From TMED8 sp038125725 (GTDB lineage: Bacteria; Pseudomonadota; Alphaproteobacteria; Rhodospirillales; Casp-alpha2): a DNA stretch of 63,375 bases. Both the position numbers and the translations under genes were made by a program. Below are positions 48,205 through 56,484 of this stretch, one piece after another. The stretch covers positions 1 through 63,375 of the forward strand of contig JAYPEK010000022.1 of NCBI GenBank assembly GCA_038125725.1, written 5' to 3'. The notes beneath the pieces are model-generated. The model had not been told where the DNA came from. It made no database searches and saw only the letters and a list, made by a program, of their open reading frames with translations. Position 1 is the first letter of the stretch. Each line of letters opens with the position of its first letter.

Positions 48205-48325
48205 CCGGAATCCTTTTCTCGACGGTCTTGGAGGGCGCCGGAATATCCCAAGTCGCGAGGAAAACACCACCGCCGACGAGGACCAGCAACACCAACAACA
48301 AAACCAACCTGGACAATCCTTTCAT
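48185..48325 (-). CDS. 46-residue membrane-anchored protein
   Basis: A small gene starts at the ATG at 48325, preceded by GAGAGGT with six-base spacing. It encodes MKGLSRLVLLLVLLVLVGGG, one strong hydrophobic helix, followed by a polar tail ending in VEKRIPDARFPK. The stop TAG is at 48187-48185. It overlaps the start of the following secreted protein by 20 bases, so the two are translationally linked. It may anchor or help export that protein. Its function is unknown. Confidence 0.7.
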   Translation of the reverse strand: MKGLSRLVLLLVLLVLVGGGVFLATWDIPAPSKTVEKRIPDARFPK

Positions 48326-48512
48326 CGATACCTCTCGGACCGTTTGGGGACGCCCGCATCGCACGCGCCGGCCAGGCGGCGCCTCACTTGACGGGGCCCG
48401 CCAGCGGGTATGTTATGCGTGAATTCTGTAGACAGACTGTGTCATTTTTACGGCTGGCTTTCAACGGCGCCCGGCCCCGCCATATCACTCAGCATCGATT
48501 TCAGGACGTTTC

Positions 48513-49049
48513 ATGGCCAAATCCGACCCATCCGCTGCAAAGTCCATCGTCCTGATCGGGCTGATGGGCGCCGGAAAGACTACCATTGGTCGCAAATTGG
48601 CGGATCGGATGGAGTTGCCGTTCGTCGATTCGGACGACGAGGTCGAGCGCGCGGCGGGCTGTTCCATCGCCGACATTTTCGAGATATACGGTGAACCGGC
48701 GTTCCGGGACGTGGAAGCCCGAGTGATCCAGCGGATCATGGAACAAGGCCCAGCCGTGGTCGCCACCGGCGGCGGCGCCTTCATGAACGAACGCACCCGG
48801 GACGTGATCCGCGCCGGCGGCATCGCGGTGTGGCTGAAGGCCGAGTTGGACGTGCTGGTGGCGCGCACCTCGAGCCGCACCGACAGGCCGCTGCTCAAGG
48901 ATCAAAATCCGCGCGAAAAACTTCACGCCTTGATCGAGGAGCGCTATCCGGTCTATGCCCTTGCCGACATTACCGTCGAGACCGGCAACGAAAGCACCGA
49001 GCAGACGGCCAAGCGGGTCTATGCGGCCTTGGAAGGCGAAAATACATGA
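48513..49049 (+). CDS. aroK: Shikimate kinase
   Basis: The 178-residue kinase phosphorylates shikimate, the fifth step of the aromatic pathway. The Walker A motif GLMGAGKTTIGRKLA, the shikimate-binding DSDDEVERAAG, and the lid TSSRTDRPLL are complete. Its stop overlaps the aroB start in ATGA, as in many bacteria. Confidence 0.96.
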   Translation: MAKSDPSAAKSIVLIGLMGAGKTTIGRKLADRMELPFVDSDDEVERAAGCSIADIFEIYGEPAFRDVEARVIQRIMEQGPAVVATGGGAFMNERTRDVIRAGGIAVWLKAELDVLVARTSSRTDRPLLKDQNPREKLHALIEERYPVYALADITVETGNESTEQTAKRVYAALEGENT

Positions 49050-50170
49050 ACGGCGCAGCGCAACCGAAAACCGTGCGCGTGGAACTGGGCGAGCGCGGCT
49101 ACGACATCGTCATCGGCAACGGCCTGGTGGCGAGCGCCGGCGCGCATATCAAGCCGCTTTTAGCGCAGCCGCGCGTGGTCACCATCACCGACGAGAACGT
49201 CGCCGGCCATTGGCTGGAACCCTACCGGGCATCCCTGGCCGCCGCCGGCATCGAAGGCGCGGAACTGATCCTGCCGCCCGGCGAACAGACCAAGGACTTC
49301 CAGCACCTGCAACAGGTTTCGGAATGGCTGCTGGAGACCGGCATCGACCGCAAGACCATGCTGGTGGCGCTGGGTGGTGGCGTCATCGGCGACCTGGCCG
49401 GGTTCGCCGCCGCGATCGCGCTACGCGGCATTCCCTTCGTGCAGGTGCCGACGACATTGCTTTCCCAGGTCGACAGTTCCGTCGGCGGCAAGACCGCCAT
49501 CGACACGCCGCAGGGCAAAAACCTGGTCGGCGCCTTCTACCAGCCGAAGCTGGTGCTCGCCGACATGGACGTGCTCGACACCCTGCCCGGCCGCGAGGTG
49601 ATGGCCGGATATGCCGAGGTGGTGAAATACGGTCTCCTCGGAGACAAGGATTTCTTCGAATGGTGCGAGGCCAATGGTCCGGCACTTGCCGCCAGCGGCG
49701 GGCCGGAACGTGCGCACGCGGTGGAGATGTCGTGCCTGGCGAAGGCCCGCATCGTCGCCGACGACGAACGCGAGGCTGGTCAACGCGCGCTCTTGAACCT
49801 GGGCCATACCTTCGCCCACGCCTTTGAAATCGAGGCCGGCCTCGGCGGCAGCCTGCTGCACGGCGAGGCCGTCGCCATGGGCATGGTGGCCGCCTTCGGC
49901 CTGTCGCAGCGCCTGGGGTTCTGCCCGGGCCAGGACGTGGACCGGGTGCGCCGCCACTTCGAGGCGGTCGGGCTGCCCACCGGTGTATCGAAGGTTCGCG
50001 GCGAAAGCTGGACCGCGGAGCGGATGATCGAGCACATGGGCCGCGACAAAAAGACCGAGGGCGGGCGCCTTACCTTCATCCTGGCCCGCGGCATCGGCGA
50101 GGCCTTCATCTCACGCGATGTGGATATGGCCGATCTCAGCGCCTATCTTGACGACTATCTGGCATCTTAA
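49046..50170 (+). CDS. aroB: 3-dehydroquinate synthase
   Basis: The 374-residue NAD enzyme makes 3-dehydroquinate from DAHP. GGGVIGDLAGFAAA, the metal ligands in NLGHTFAHAFE and LHGEAVAMGM, and VPTTLLSQVDSSVGGKT are typical. It starts at ATG 49046, sharing ATGA with aroK. A CorC-type gene starts 11 bases after its stop. Confidence 0.97.
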   Translation: MNGAAQPKTVRVELGERGYDIVIGNGLVASAGAHIKPLLAQPRVVTITDENVAGHWLEPYRASLAAAGIEGAELILPPGEQTKDFQHLQQVSEWLLETGIDRKTMLVALGGGVIGDLAGFAAAIALRGIPFVQVPTTLLSQVDSSVGGKTAIDTPQGKNLVGAFYQPKLVLADMDVLDTLPGREVMAGYAEVVKYGLLGDKDFFEWCEANGPALAASGGPERAHAVEMSCLAKARIVADDEREAGQRALLNLGHTFAHAFEIEAGLGGSLLHGEAVAMGMVAAFGLSQRLGFCPGQDVDRVRRHFEAVGLPTGVSKVRGESWTAERMIEHMGRDKKTEGGRLTFILARGIGEAFISRDVDMADLSAYLDDYLAS

Positions 50171-50181
50171 CGGAGGCTTCC

Positions 50182-51480
50182 ATGTTGGAAACCGTGGGCA
50201 TCATTGCCTTCCTGTTGGTTCTGTCCGGTTTCTTCTCGGGCTCGGAAACGGCGCTGACCGCCGCATCGCGCCCGGTCATGCACCATCTGGAACAAAACGG
50301 TAGCCACCGCGCCAGCCTGGTGAACCGCCTCCGCGACGATAACGAGCGCCTGATCGGCGCCATCCTGCTCGGCAACAACCTGGTCAACATCCTGGCCTCG
50401 GCGCTGGCCACCAGCGTGCTGATCCAGCTGTTCGGCGAAGCCGGCATCGCCTATGCGACGCTGGGCATGACGCTGCTGGTGCTGGTTTTCGCCGAGGTGC
50501 TGCCCAAGACCTATGCCATCAACAATGCCGATAAGTCGGCGCTCAGCGTGGCGCCGATTATCAATGCGCTGGTGGTCGTGCTTTCGCCGATCACCCGAGC
50601 CATCAATGCCATCGTTCGCGGCACGCTGGTGCTCTGCGGCGTCGACGCCCGCGGGCTCACGCCTGACGAGGTCGATGAGCGGCAATTGCGCGGGGCCATC
50701 GAACTGCACGAGGGCGACGGCGAAGCGATCCGCCACGAACGCGCCATGCTGCGTAGCGTCCTCGACCTCGACGACGTGCAGGTGGCGGAAATCATGACCC
50801 ATCGCAAGGACGTCACCGCCATCGATGCCGATTGCCTGCCGGCGGACCTGGTCAAGCAGGTGGTGGACAGCCCGTTCACGCGCATTCCCTTGTGGCGCGG
50901 CGATCCCGACAACATCATCGGCGTGCTGCATGCCAAGGCGCTGCTACGCCGGGTGTGGAGCGACGAGTTGGATCTGGATGCACTGAATATCGACGAACTG
51001 GCGACGCCGCCCTGGTTCATTCCCGAGCAAACCCTGCTGCTGGACCAGTTGGAGGCGTTCCGCGCCCGGCGCGAGCATTTCGCCCTGGTGGTCGACGAAT
51101 ACGGCAGCTTTCAAGGCATTGTTACCTTGGAGGACATCCTCGAGGAAATCGTCGGCGAAATCGACGACGAGCACGATGACGAGGTCACTGGCGTTACCAT
51201 GGAAGCCAACGGCAGTTTCCTGGTCGACGGCCGGGTCACCATTCGCGACCTCAATCGCGAGTTCGAATGGGGCCTGCCGGACGAGGAAGCGGCAACCATC
51301 GCCGGCCTGATCCTGCACGAAGCGAGGCGCATCCCGGAGGTCGGCCAGCGTTTCATGTTCTTCGGTTTCCGTTTCGACATCGTTCAACGCGAACGCCATC
51401 AGATCACCGAAATCCGCATCACTCCGCCGAAAGACGGCGAGGAAGAGGTCCAGGCCGCGCTCCCCGAGACCCAAGACTAG
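50182..51480 (+). CDS. CNNM/CorC family membrane protein (HlyC/CorC)
   Basis: The 432-residue protein has an N-terminal DUF21 membrane part of about four helices (1-190, with FSGSETALTAASR). Two CBS domains follow (about 200-330), then a C-terminal CorC_HlyC domain (345-430). Family members move magnesium or related ions, or protect against cobalt and magnesium stress. It follows aroB by 11 bases and is probably in that operon. Confidence 0.9.
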   Translation: MLETVGIIAFLLVLSGFFSGSETALTAASRPVMHHLEQNGSHRASLVNRLRDDNERLIGAILLGNNLVNILASALATSVLIQLFGEAGIAYATLGMTLLVLVFAEVLPKTYAINNADKSALSVAPIINALVVVLSPITRAINAIVRGTLVLCGVDARGLTPDEVDERQLRGAIELHEGDGEAIRHERAMLRSVLDLDDVQVAEIMTHRKDVTAIDADCLPADLVKQVVDSPFTRIPLWRGDPDNIIGVLHAKALLRRVWSDELDLDALNIDELATPPWFIPEQTLLLDQLEAFRARREHFALVVDEYGSFQGIVTLEDILEEIVGEIDDEHDDEVTGVTMEANGSFLVDGRVTIRDLNREFEWGLPDEEAATIAGLILHEARRIPEVGQRFMFFGFRFDIVQRERHQITEIRITPPKDGEEEVQAALPETQD

Positions 51481-51579
51481 GCCAGCACGGGCATACGATA
51501 TCACTTGCCTGGATGGCCTGTTTTTGGCGACAATCATGCAGGGACCGCTGGGGAAAGCATGATTCGGAGGGACGGGTCG

Positions 51580-52026
51580 ATGAACAGGAAGATTATTCCC
51601 GATATCGTCGCGGCGACAAACATCCTGACTATGGGACCGGATGAGAGTGCCGAACAGGCGGCGAAGCTGATGGCCGGCAAAAACATCGCCGCCATGATCG
51701 TTGTCGATGGGGACGGCAACATCACCGGTATCGTCACGGAGCGCGACCTTTGTCAGAAGGTCATGGCGCAGGGGCTGAATGCCGCGGAAACGCCGGTCAG
51801 CGCGGTGATGACGGCAAATCCGGACACCTTGGCACCGAACGATTCAGCTTCCGATGCGCTGGAACTGATGCAGACGCGCAAGTACCGGCACCTGCCAGTG
51901 GTGGAGGACGGCAAATGCCTGGCCGTGGTTTCGGTGCGCGATCTCTATTCCTCGGTCAAGGAAGCCCTGGAACAGGACATCCGCGAAACCGAGGCCTTCG
52001 TCTTCGGCGACCGTTACGGCGCCTGA
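51580..52026 (+). CDS. Two-CBS-domain protein
   Basis: The 148-residue protein is made of two CBS domains only. The first (residues 10-65) has GDGNITGIVTERDL; the second (75-130) has RKYRHLPVVEDGKCLAVVSVRDL. Such proteins bind adenine nucleotides and regulate partners. The start at MNRKIIPDIV is preceded by GGAGGG with eight-base spacing; an earlier ATG at 51559 would add seven residues. Its end overlaps the convergent thioesterase by 13 bases. Confidence 0.85.
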   Translation: MNRKIIPDIVAATNILTMGPDESAEQAAKLMAGKNIAAMIVVDGDGNITGIVTERDLCQKVMAQGLNAAETPVSAVMTANPDTLAPNDSASDALELMQTRKYRHLPVVEDGKCLAVVSVRDLYSSVKEALEQDIRETEAFVFGDRYGA

Positions 52027-52448
52027 AGCAAATGATCCTGCACGTGGCGCGGAAGTTTGATCACCGTGCCGGTGAAGGTGGCGAGCACCTCGTCGCCGCG
52101 CAGCACGTTGGCGCGGTAGACTTCCGTTTTCGATGAAGCATTGACCCGCCGGGCGTCCGCCCGGACCACGTCGCCTGCCTTGGCGCCCTTGATGTAGGCC
52201 ATGTGAGTATCGATGCCGACGGAGACGACGCCGGTGGCGTTGCAGGCCGAGCCAAAAGCGGAATCGGCCAACGCGAACAACACGCCGCCATGGCAGGCGC
52301 CTAGGAAATTCAGGTGCCGGTCCTCGAGCGTGATCTCCAGGATGGCAAAGCCATCGCCTGAGTCCACATGGGTGATTCCCAGAAACCGGCAAAACTGATC
52401 GCGATCACTGAGCTCGGCGACGGAAATGGGGGTCGGCGTAAAGCTCAT
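52014..52448 (-). CDS. PaaI family hotdog-fold acyl-CoA thioesterase
   Basis: The 144-residue protein has the PaaI motif HLNFLGACHGGVLFALADSAF, with its aspartate and HGG loop, and the strand KTEVYRANVLRGDEVLATFTGT. It likely hydrolyses a CoA ester. Its ATG overlaps the mutase stop in ATGA, so it is coupled to the B12 mutase operon. It may release the free acid of the mutase product or trap a CoA intermediate. Confidence 0.88.
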   Translation of the reverse strand: MSFTPTPISVAELSDRDQFCRFLGITHVDSGDGFAILEITLEDRHLNFLGACHGGVLFALADSAFGSACNATGVVSVGIDTHMAYIKGAKAGDVVRADARRVNASSKTEVYRANVLRGDEVLATFTGTVIKLPRHVQDHLLQAP

Positions 52449-54103
52449 GCCGCGACCAGCGGATTGCCGAAGCCCATCTCCTGGCGTAGCCGGCCGCAGA
52501 TCTCGCCGTTGGTGGCGCCGGCCTCGACCGCTTCGACGATGCGGCCGAAGATGTTGTCGCTCTCGTCCTCGGTGGCGCGCGCCAGCGCGTCCAGCGCCTT
52601 CTCAACCTCGCCGTTGGAGCGTTCGGTCTTGAACCGGGCCAGTCGATCCAGTTGCCGCTGCATGACCTCGGTTTCGGGGCGCGGCAGCGACTGCACGGAG
52701 CCTTCTTCCTCCTCCACGTAGCGGTTGACGCCGACCAGAGTCTGTTCGCCGGTATCGATGCGGTCCTGGAATTTCATCGCCGACTCACCGATAATTCCCT
52801 GTACCAATCCCTTGCGCACCGCCTCGAACATGCCGCCGGCATTCGCGACCTTGGCCATGACCTCCTCGATCTTGGCTTCCATCTCGTTGGTCATGGTCTC
52901 GACGTAAAAGGATCCGGCGAGCGGGTCGATGACGTCGACCAGATGCGCCTCGTCGCGCAGGATGTTCTGGGTGGCAACGGCGATCTTCGCCGCCGCCTCG
53001 GTCGGCGTGCTCAGGACCTCGTCGTAGCCGTCCGTGTGCATGGATTGCAGGCCGCCGAAAATCCCGGCGATGGCCTGCGCCGTCACCCGCGCGATATTGT
53101 TCAAGGGCTGCTGGCGGGTGAGATCAACGCCGGATGTCTGGGCGTGGAACTTGAAGCGATGCGAGCGCTCGTCCTTGGCGCCGTAGCGTTCCTTCACCAC
53201 CTTGGCCCAAATGCGCCGTCCGGCGCGGAATTTGGCCACCTCCTCGAAGAACGAGATGGAGATATCGAAGAAGAAGGTGAAGCGCGGCAGGAAGGTATCG
53301 GGGTCCATGCCGCGCTCGACGCAGTCGTCGGCGAATTGGATCGCGGTCGACAGCGTGAAGGCCATGGCCTCCGCCGGCGTCGCGCCGCCCTGCTGCATGT
53401 GCTGACCGACGACCGAAACCGGGTTCCAGTTCGGCACGTTCTGGTTGGCGAAGGCGACGTGATCGACGAATACGCGCCGGGCGCCGTCGAGGGCCAGGCG
53501 GAAGAACATGTGGTTGGCGACGAAATGCGAAATGAAATCGCTCTGGTTCGAGGTGCCGGTGACCTTGTCCCAGCCGATGCCGCGCCGCTTCGCCACCGCC
53601 AGCAGGAACGCCAACAGGGTGAATGGCGACGGATCGTTGAGCGCGATGGAGGTCTTTTCGATCGGCACGCCGTCGAGGCAGATGTCCATGTCCTCGACCG
53701 TGTTGACGGTGGTGCCGCAGGTGCCGAGCAGCACCGGATCGACCTCGTCGATGTCATAGCCCCGGTAGACCGAGTTGCAAGGGATCAGGCTCAAGGCCGT
53801 GGCGCCGGCATCGACGATTTTGCGCATGCGCTCGTTGTATTCCTCGGGCGTTGCGAGGCCGATCAACTGGCGCTGCGACCAGGTGCGGCCGCGGTGCATG
53901 GAGGGATAGATACCGCGCCCCCAGGGCGCTTGGCCCGGGAAGCCGAGATCGTCCATGTAGCGCTCGGCATTCCAGTCCTCGGGCGTGTAGATCGGCTTCA
54001 CCTCGATGCCGGAGCGATTGAAACGCTTGTCGTCGGCGGGCATCGAGGCCTCAAAAGCCTGTTCCCATTTCTGCTTGGCTTGGCTGTATTCCTGGTCGGT
54101 CAT
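52445..54103 (-). CDS. Divergent cobalamin-dependent acyl-CoA mutase, large subunit
   Basis: The 552-residue protein is homologous to the catalytic subunits of methylmalonyl-CoA-type mutases (TIM barrel, CoA and adenosylcobalamin). It lacks the B12-binding domain, which is a separate gene. GIYPSMHRGRTWSQRQLIG near residue 70 aligns with the usual PTMYR..TWTMRQ stretch. The tyrosine that faces the substrate is replaced by Leu80. The conserved YH pair near 240 reads QHMQQGG, and the following stretch is LSLIPCNSVYRGYDID, unlike FDL-type enzymes. The substrate is therefore unlikely to be methylmalonyl-CoA. It shares an operon with the small subunit, TetR and a thioesterase. ATG 54103 follows AAAGGA. 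Confidence 0.85.
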   Translation of the reverse strand: MTDQEYSQAKQKWEQAFEASMPADDKRFNRSGIEVKPIYTPEDWNAERYMDDLGFPGQAPWGRGIYPSMHRGRTWSQRQLIGLATPEEYNERMRKIVDAGATALSLIPCNSVYRGYDIDEVDPVLLGTCGTTVNTVEDMDICLDGVPIEKTSIALNDPSPFTLLAFLLAVAKRRGIGWDKVTGTSNQSDFISHFVANHMFFRLALDGARRVFVDHVAFANQNVPNWNPVSVVGQHMQQGGATPAEAMAFTLSTAIQFADDCVERGMDPDTFLPRFTFFFDISISFFEEVAKFRAGRRIWAKVVKERYGAKDERSHRFKFHAQTSGVDLTRQQPLNNIARVTAQAIAGIFGGLQSMHTDGYDEVLSTPTEAAAKIAVATQNILRDEAHLVDVIDPLAGSFYVETMTNEMEAKIEEVMAKVANAGGMFEAVRKGLVQGIIGESAMKFQDRIDTGEQTLVGVNRYVEEEEGSVQSLPRPETEVMQRQLDRLARFKTERSNGEVEKALDALARATEDESDNIFGRIVEAVEAGATNGEICGRLRQEMGFGNPLVAA

Positions 54104-54129
54104 TTCCGTCATCCTTTGCCGTAGGGGCC

Positions 54130-54600
54130 TCAACCGGCCCGGCGTTCGGCGATCAAGTTGGCGATGGTCGATACGATTTCCTGGCGCGACGAGCCCGGGT
54201 GGAACACCGCCGCCACGCCGGCGTCGTTGAGCGCCGGCACCTCGTTGTCGGGCACGATGCCGCCGACGACCACGGCGACGTCGTCCAAGTTGGCGGCGCG
54301 CATGGCATCCATCAGCTTCGGCACCAACAGGTGGTCGGTCGCCAGCGAGCTGATGCCGACCACGTCGACGTCTTCCTCCATCGCCTGGTTGACCACGGTT
54401 TCGATGGCCTGCCAGGGCGCGGTGTAGATGACCTCCATGCCGGCATCGCGCAGGAATCCGGCGACCAGGCGCGAACCCCGGTCGTGGCCGTCGAGGCCGA
54501 TCTTGGTCACCAGCACGCGCGGCGGCCGGCCGAGCATGGCTTTGAGCTGTTCCGTCGATGCGGAATCGTCGCTTGCGGTGGCGGTGGCTGAAGCAGTCAT
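54130..54600 (-). CDS. Acyl-CoA mutase small subunit (cobalamin-binding)
   Basis: The 156-residue protein is the B12-binding partner. DGHDRGSRLVAGFLRDAGMEV supplies the His that ligates cobalt from below (DxHxxG). SSLATDHLL and VVVGGIVPDNE provide the GG and SxL segments of the Rossmann-like cobalamin domain. It precedes the large subunit by 26 bases and follows TetR by 16. The two subunits together make a complete mutase with a separated B12 domain, as in hydroxyisobutyryl-CoA mutases. Confidence 0.92.
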   Translation of the reverse strand: MTASATATASDDSASTEQLKAMLGRPPRVLVTKIGLDGHDRGSRLVAGFLRDAGMEVIYTAPWQAIETVVNQAMEEDVDVVGISSLATDHLLVPKLMDAMRAANLDDVAVVVGGIVPDNEVPALNDAGVAAVFHPGSSRQEIVSTIANLIAERRAG

Positions 54601-54616
54601 GGTCGGAAACTCCTCC

Positions 54617-55225
54617 TCAACTGTCGGCGGGCGACAGCGGTTTCAATAAATCGAGAAAAGCGCCGGCGATTTCGTCCGGGGTGTCGCCGCCCGGCCGGTA
54701 CCAGGTCTGCGACCAGTTGAGCGCGCCGAGCACCATCAGCCGCAAATGCCGCCTGGACGCGCCGGCACGCAGCGGCAGGTGATCGAACAGCGCCGCAAAG
54801 CGCGCCTCGTACTCATCGCGCAGCGGCACCAGGCGCGCGCGCACGGCCTGCTCTTCATACGGCAGTTCGCGGATTACCACCTGGGTGTAGTCGCCACCGT
54901 CCAGCAGCACGTTCAGGTGTGCGCTCATGGCGGCGCGAAGCCGTGACCAAGGATCATCGGGCGCGGCCGCAACAGCGGCATCGACGGCGCCGGAGATGCG
55001 GCGGATCCCCTCCTCGTGAACGGCAATCAGCAGATCGGCCTTGGAATCGAAATAGTAGTACATGGAGCCGGCCTTCATGCCGGCATCGGCGGCGATATCG
55101 CGCATGGACGCGGCGGCGTAGCCCTGCTGGCGGAAATTGCGGGCGGCGGCATCGAGCAACTGCGGCCGGCGATTGTCGCGGCGCGGCTGAGTCTCGGTGC
55201 GCATGGGGGCAGTTGCGGTCGGCAT
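54617..55225 (-). CDS. TetR family regulator of the mutase operon
   Basis: The 202-residue repressor has a TetR helix-turn-helix (residues 25-70) with SMRDIAADAGMKAGSMYYYFDSKADLL. A larger ligand-binding C-domain of the acyl-CoA-responsive type follows. It is the first gene of an operon with the mutase subunits and thioesterase. A near-palindromic site lies 9 bases upstream of its ATG, so autoregulation by an acyl-CoA ligand is likely. This is inference from the context. Confidence 0.88.
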   Translation of the reverse strand: MPTATAPMRTETQPRRDNRRPQLLDAAARNFRQQGYAAASMRDIAADAGMKAGSMYYYFDSKADLLIAVHEEGIRRISGAVDAAVAAAPDDPWSRLRAAMSAHLNVLLDGGDYTQVVIRELPYEEQAVRARLVPLRDEYEARFAALFDHLPLRAGASRRHLRLMVLGALNWSQTWYRPGGDTPDEIAGAFLDLLKPLSPADS

Positions 55226-55233
55226 GAATTCTA

Positions 55234-55249
55234 ACTAACATTCGTTAGG
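55234..55249. promoter_or_regulatory. Probable TetR operator
   Basis: ACTAAC-ATTC-GTTAGG is an inverted repeat with five of six bases matching per arm and a four-base centre. It lies nine bases before the TetR ATG, in the divergent region between the mutase operon and DUF2889. It is AT-rich and the likely target of TetR. The remaining part of the 147-base region shows no gene. Confidence 0.65.
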
Positions 55250-55372
55250 TAAAATGTAAAGAGCGCGCTTTACCCCGCCGGAAAATTGACAGAGCCCGCG
55301 GCAATTGGCATGCATGCCGGCATCTGCCCGCCCGTGCCCGCCGTGTGCGGAGACTTGAGAGGATATTTGGCC

Positions 55373-55930
55373 ATGGCCCTTTCGAAACCCGCGCCCCGCC
55401 AGCACATTCACACCCGCCAGATCACCTGCGAGGGATTCCAGCGCGAAGATGGGCTGTGGGACATCGAGGCGACGATCATCGACCGCAAGACCTACTCCTT
55501 CGCCAACGTCGAGCGCGATGGCATCGCCGCCGGTGAGCCGATCCACCACATGACGGTGCGCATCACCATCGGCGACGACATGGTCATCCGGGAAGCCGAG
55601 GCCGAGACCATCGGTTCCCCTTTCGGCATCTGCGTTAACGGCGCGCCGCCGGTGGCCGGCCTGAAAGGGCTGAAACTCGGGCCCGGCTGGCGCAACGCGG
55701 TGCGTGAGGTTCTCGGCCGCACCAAGGGCTGTACCCATATCCGCGACATGGTCATGGGACCGCTGGCGCAGGCCGCCTACCAGACGATCATTCCCATGCG
55801 CAACCGCATGAACAAGGACAAGCCGGTGACGCGTAAGCCCGCGGTGCTCGGCACCTGCGTCGCTTACGACCCCTCCAGCCCCATTGTCAAAAGCATGTGG
55901 CCGCAGTTTTACGAGGAAGAGGCGGAATAA
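55373..55930 (+). CDS. DUF2889 family protein
   Basis: The 185-residue protein begins MALSKPAPRQHIHTRQI after GAGAGG. It shows GFQREDGLWDIEATIIDRKTYSF, the DUF2889 core, and later CTHIRDMVMGPLAQAAYQ. The family is common in proteobacteria next to CoA-ester catabolic genes, but its activity is unknown. It is divergent from the TetR-mutase operon, suggesting a shared inducer. It ends three bases before the convergent ribbon-helix-helix gene. Confidence 0.8.
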   Translation: MALSKPAPRQHIHTRQITCEGFQREDGLWDIEATIIDRKTYSFANVERDGIAAGEPIHHMTVRITIGDDMVIREAEAETIGSPFGICVNGAPPVAGLKGLKLGPGWRNAVREVLGRTKGCTHIRDMVMGPLAQAAYQTIIPMRNRMNKDKPVTRKPAVLGTCVAYDPSSPIVKSMWPQFYEEEAE

Positions 55931-55933
55931 CGC

Positions 55934-56212
55934 CTATTCGTTGACGGCCGCCCTCTCGGCGCCGGGCGGCGGCGCCTTGCCCTGACGCGCGCCAAGAGCC
56001 AGTTGGTGATAGTAGCTGACGATATAGGCGCGCACCGCAGAGGTTCGGCTACCGCGCGAGCGGCGCGATTCGATCAACGAGCAAAGCTGGTTGAGGCTGA
56101 CGTTCTCCATGTAACAAATATCATCGAGCGCATCCCATGCTGCCCGTTCCAACCGAATACTGGTCCTGCGGCCATTAACGACAATGTTACGGCTGACCAA
56201 AAGGCTGCTCAT
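55934..56212 (-). CDS. Ribbon-helix-helix DNA-binding protein
   Basis: The 92-residue protein has the N-terminal strand NIVVNGRRTSIRLERAAWDAL and the following helices of the RHH_4 type, ending in a polar tail. It would bind short inverted repeats as a dimer. The ATG at 56212 lies about ten bases after GGGGG. The 272-base upstream region carries several palindromes, possibly its own operators. Confidence 0.8.
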   Translation of the reverse strand: MSSLLVSRNIVVNGRRTSIRLERAAWDALDDICYMENVSLNQLCSLIESRRSRGSRTSAVRAYIVSYYHQLALGARQGKAPPPGAERAAVNE

Positions 56213-56246
56213 AGCGTCTGAACCCCCTTGAGTTCGTGTTCCAAGG

Positions 56247-56293
56247 CCAAGGCCTTGGGGTACCCCACTTGCGTTCCGACAATACCCCATGGG
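56247..56293. promoter_or_regulatory. Cluster of overlapping palindromes upstream of the RHH gene
   Basis: CCAAGGCCTTGG (56247-56258), GGGGTACCCC (56257-56266) and CCCATGGG (56286-56293) are perfect palindromes. TACCCCA also occurs at 56261 and 56283, 22 bases apart, about two helical turns. RHH proteins bind such repeats in phased pairs, so this may be an autoregulatory operator. The rest of the 56213-56484 region shows no gene. Confidence 0.45.
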
Positions 56294-56484
56294 AGAGCGC
56301 GGTCTCTCCGCCGGGGCGATGAATTGGCAGTCCCTAACAATGGCGGGAGGCGTCCGATAAAAACAATATCCCGATAGCCCTGCCCGTATCGCAAAAGTTC
56401 TATCATCCGGCCTAGTCGGCAATAATTCCTTTCGCAGGCGACCTCCCGCTTGCCTGAGAACAAGCTCCATCGCATATTTGAACC

